Source: an uncultured bacterium (lineage in GTDB: Bacteria; Cyanobacteriota; Vampirovibrionia; Gastranaerophilales; Gastranaerophilaceae). Taken from it: 7,288 nucleotides of DNA. The DNA lies in contig CAQTPN010000069.1 in the NCBI GenBank assembly GCA_948888345.1, positions 1 to 7,288 of the forward strand. The letters run 5' to 3'. Under the pieces are notes generated by a model. The model saw only the letters and a list, made by a program, of their open reading frames with translations. It searched no databases and had not been told where the DNA came from. Made by a program: the position numbers and the translations under genes. Positions 6,019 to 7,288 of the stretch are shown here, one piece after another; positions within the stretch are counted from its first letter, which is position 1, and each line of letters starts with the position of its first letter.

Positions 6019-6450
6019 ATGAAAAAGAATTTTGTAAAATTAGCAAGTTTTATGTTTGCTTTAGCTATGGGATGCTCTTTGGCAATGGCCGAACGCAAGC
6101 TTCCGATGAACGAAGTAAAACCTGCAAATGTAAGCCTGCCGGTAATTACAGTTCCTGCTAATCAGGTAAAAGAAAAGATTGAAGAAAGAGTTGTTACTCC
6201 TGCAGTTGATGCAAAAGGTGAAGCCGTAAAAACAGGAAAAGAAACAAACGCGCCTTTATCTAACATTAAAAATGAAGGCAATATTCTGATTAAACAGCAG
6301 GATGGAAGCAAAGAAACTTCTGAAATTGTACCAAACAATGCACCTGTAGTTGAAAAAGAAACAACCGTAGAAGAAAAAGCAGGCACTATTTTTGATAATT
6401 ATGCCGTTAAAGAAAATTTGAAAATCAAAACTACTCCTCAAAATAAATAG
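6019..6450 (+). CDS. Small secreted protein of unknown function
   Basis: This is a 143-aa protein that I do not recognise. The start is ATG 6019, not the in-frame ATG at 5848: AAAGGGGA (6002-6009) precedes 6019 by nine bases, and from 6019 the protein begins with a proper signal peptide (MKKNF, hydrophobic core to residue 23, cleavage most likely after A-M-A at 24). A cysteine at 19 after A-M-G could be read as a poor lipobox, so a lipoprotein is less likely but possible. The mature part of about 119 residues is hydrophilic, rich in Lys, Glu, Val and Pro with many Asn and Thr, and has no cysteine, enzyme motif or membrane segment. It looks mostly disordered, as in periplasmic or wall-associated linker proteins. 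A strong terminator follows 71 bases after the stop. The gene converges on the glycosyltransferase and overlaps its 3' end by 13 bases. Confidence 0.75.
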   Translation: MKKNFVKLASFMFALAMGCSLAMAERKLPMNEVKPANVSLPVITVPANQVKEKIEERVVTPAVDAKGEAVKTGKETNAPLSNIKNEGNILIKQQDGSKETSEIVPNNAPVVEKETTVEEKAGTIFDNYAVKENLKIKTTPQNK

Positions 6451-7288
6451 TTTATAAGGTTGTATTTATTTATTTTAAGGATACTATTTGTATTTTTAAT
6501 TTCTGAATTAAATTTTAAAAGGTAGGGAATTTTATTTAAAATCCCTACTTTTTTATAAAAGTAGGCATAGGTTCTTATTTTTCTATCCAGATAGGCTTCT
6601 TTTATTTTTTCAAAGTTTTTATAATTAAAAACAATTTCATCAGATATTTTATAAGCCTTAAAATAATTTACCCAGTTATCATCCGCGCTGAATGAAATTG
6701 AAGCCTTCCTTATGCGTCTTGAAACAAGAATTTCTTTTATAAAACCTATTTTTTTTGCAGATAATAAAACTTTATAAGAGAATGGGACATCTTCCGCGCA
6801 TTTGATTTCCGGAAATTTAATATTATTTGAAATTAAAAAATCTTTTTTATAAATTTTATTCCAAGGCTCAACAAGTTCTAAAAGTGAATTATCCCCTATA
6901 TCATCAAATTTTCCCGTTTTGTTTTCTTCAACGGTTTGAAGAAGGTGGGAAGTTCTGTGGTTTGAAAATATTTGTTTCTTTTCAATGAATTCGTTTGAAG
7001 CACATATCGCAACATCTAAATCAAATTCTTCCGCTTTTTTTACCATTTTTTCAAGAAATGTATTTTTGCAAATATCATCGCCGTCAAAAAATATTACCCA
7101 TTTTCCCGATGCTTTATCTAATCCAAAATTTCTGGCCTGTGCTGCTGAAGATTTTTCTTTACTAAAAATTTTAATTCTTTTATTATGGAAGGATTTTAAA
7201 ATCTCAAGCGTATTATCGGATGATGCATCGTCAACAAATATAAGTTCAAAATCAGTATATGTTTGATTTAAAAACATATCAACACATT
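6438..7288 (-). CDS. Family 2 glycosyltransferase (5' partial)
   Basis: This is a GT-A fold glycosyltransferase of family 2, which transfers a sugar from a nucleotide-sugar donor, typically in making surface polysaccharide. The frame is open to the window edge (residues CVD precede the Met at 7277), and the usual N-terminal strand and 'NEE'-type motif are missing, so that Met is internal. Counting from 7277, the visible motifs are LNQTYTDFELIFVDDASSDNT (3-23, nucleotide-binding aspartates), AAQARNFGLDKASGKW (45-60), FFDGDD (63-68, metal/DXD-type site), EPWNKIYKKDFL (137-148), and AEDVPFSY (161-168, the catalytic-base region). About 283 residues are visible, so only a short N-terminus is absent. 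The last 40 or so residues are encoded across a terminator hairpin and past the stop of the opposing gene. No membrane helix is seen. The acceptor and sugar are unknown. Confidence 0.9.
   Translation of the reverse strand, partial: CVDMFLNQTYTDFELIFVDDASSDNTLEILKSFHNKRIKIFSKEKSSAAQARNFGLDKASGKWVIFFDGDDICKNTFLEKMVKKAEEFDLDVAICASNEFIEKKQIFSNHRTSHLLQTVEENKTGKFDDIGDNSLLELVEPWNKIYKKDFLISNNIKFPEIKCAEDVPFSYKVLLSAKKIGFIKEILVSRRIRKASISFSADDNWVNYFKAYKISDEIVFNYKNFEKIKEAYLDRKIRTYAYFYKKVGILNKIPYLLKFNSEIKNTNSILKINKYNLINYLF
6522..6554 (+). terminator. Rho-independent terminator, probably bidirectional
   Basis: A GTAGGGA / TCCCTAC stem (6522-6528 with 6542-6548) continues after one A-A mismatch with TTT / AAA, closed by a 5-base loop, and is followed by six T (6549-6554). 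It terminates the plus-strand secreted-protein transcript. On the minus strand the same hairpin is followed by only four T, so termination there would be weaker. It lies wholly inside the minus-strand glycosyltransferase coding sequence. Confidence 0.85.

Noticed and set aside
6985..7266. Plus-strand open frame within the glycosyltransferase
   Set aside because: It is a shadow of the conserved GT-A motifs on the minus strand.

Overview
The window is AT-rich DNA (roughly one third G+C) that is densely coded and has clear Shine-Dalgarno sites at most genes. This suggests a low-GC, probably host- or gut-associated anaerobic bacterium. The sequence does not settle the phylum. Gut melainabacterial (Gastranaerophilales-type) or AT-rich gut alphaproteobacterial lineages are possible, but this is a guess from overall style. 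There is no tRNA, rRNA, CRISPR array, transposase or integrase.

Left part (1-3638, + strand): this is chromosomal housekeeping and stress-type content. The 3' two thirds of a creD-like inner-membrane protein gene runs in from the left edge. Its stop codon directly abuts (TAAATG) a complete HD-domain dNTP triphosphohydrolase gene (dgt family), so the two are co-transcribed. After 55 bases comes a complete class-3-like aldehyde dehydrogenase with an intact active site but no visible Shine-Dalgarno site.

Middle part (3706-5689, - strand): three consecutive phage-type genes are read from right to left. They encode a 347-aa tail-appendage-like protein, a 90-aa holin-like protein and a 202-aa endolysin-type N-acetylmuramoyl-L-alanine amidase. 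The last two are 2 bases apart. A well-formed sigma70-type promoter and a GC-rich imperfect palindrome precede the first gene. No capsid, terminase, portal, integrase or repressor gene is present, and both flanking genes look cellular. This looks like a stand-alone or residual 'fibre-holin-lysin' cassette: a domesticated prophage remnant, a locus of a tailocin or gene-transfer agent whose other parts lie elsewhere, or a decayed prophage end. The sequence alone cannot choose between these.

Right part (6019-7288): a small secreted protein of unknown function (+ strand, 143 aa) is convergent with a family 2 glycosyltransferase (- strand, 5' end outside the window). Their 3' ends overlap by 13 bases. 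The obvious rho-independent terminator for the small gene lies inside the glycosyltransferase coding sequence.

The items most worth a second look are the isolated tail-holin-amidase cassette with its own promoter and leader palindrome, the terminator embedded in the opposing gene, and the apparently Shine-Dalgarno-less aldehyde dehydrogenase.
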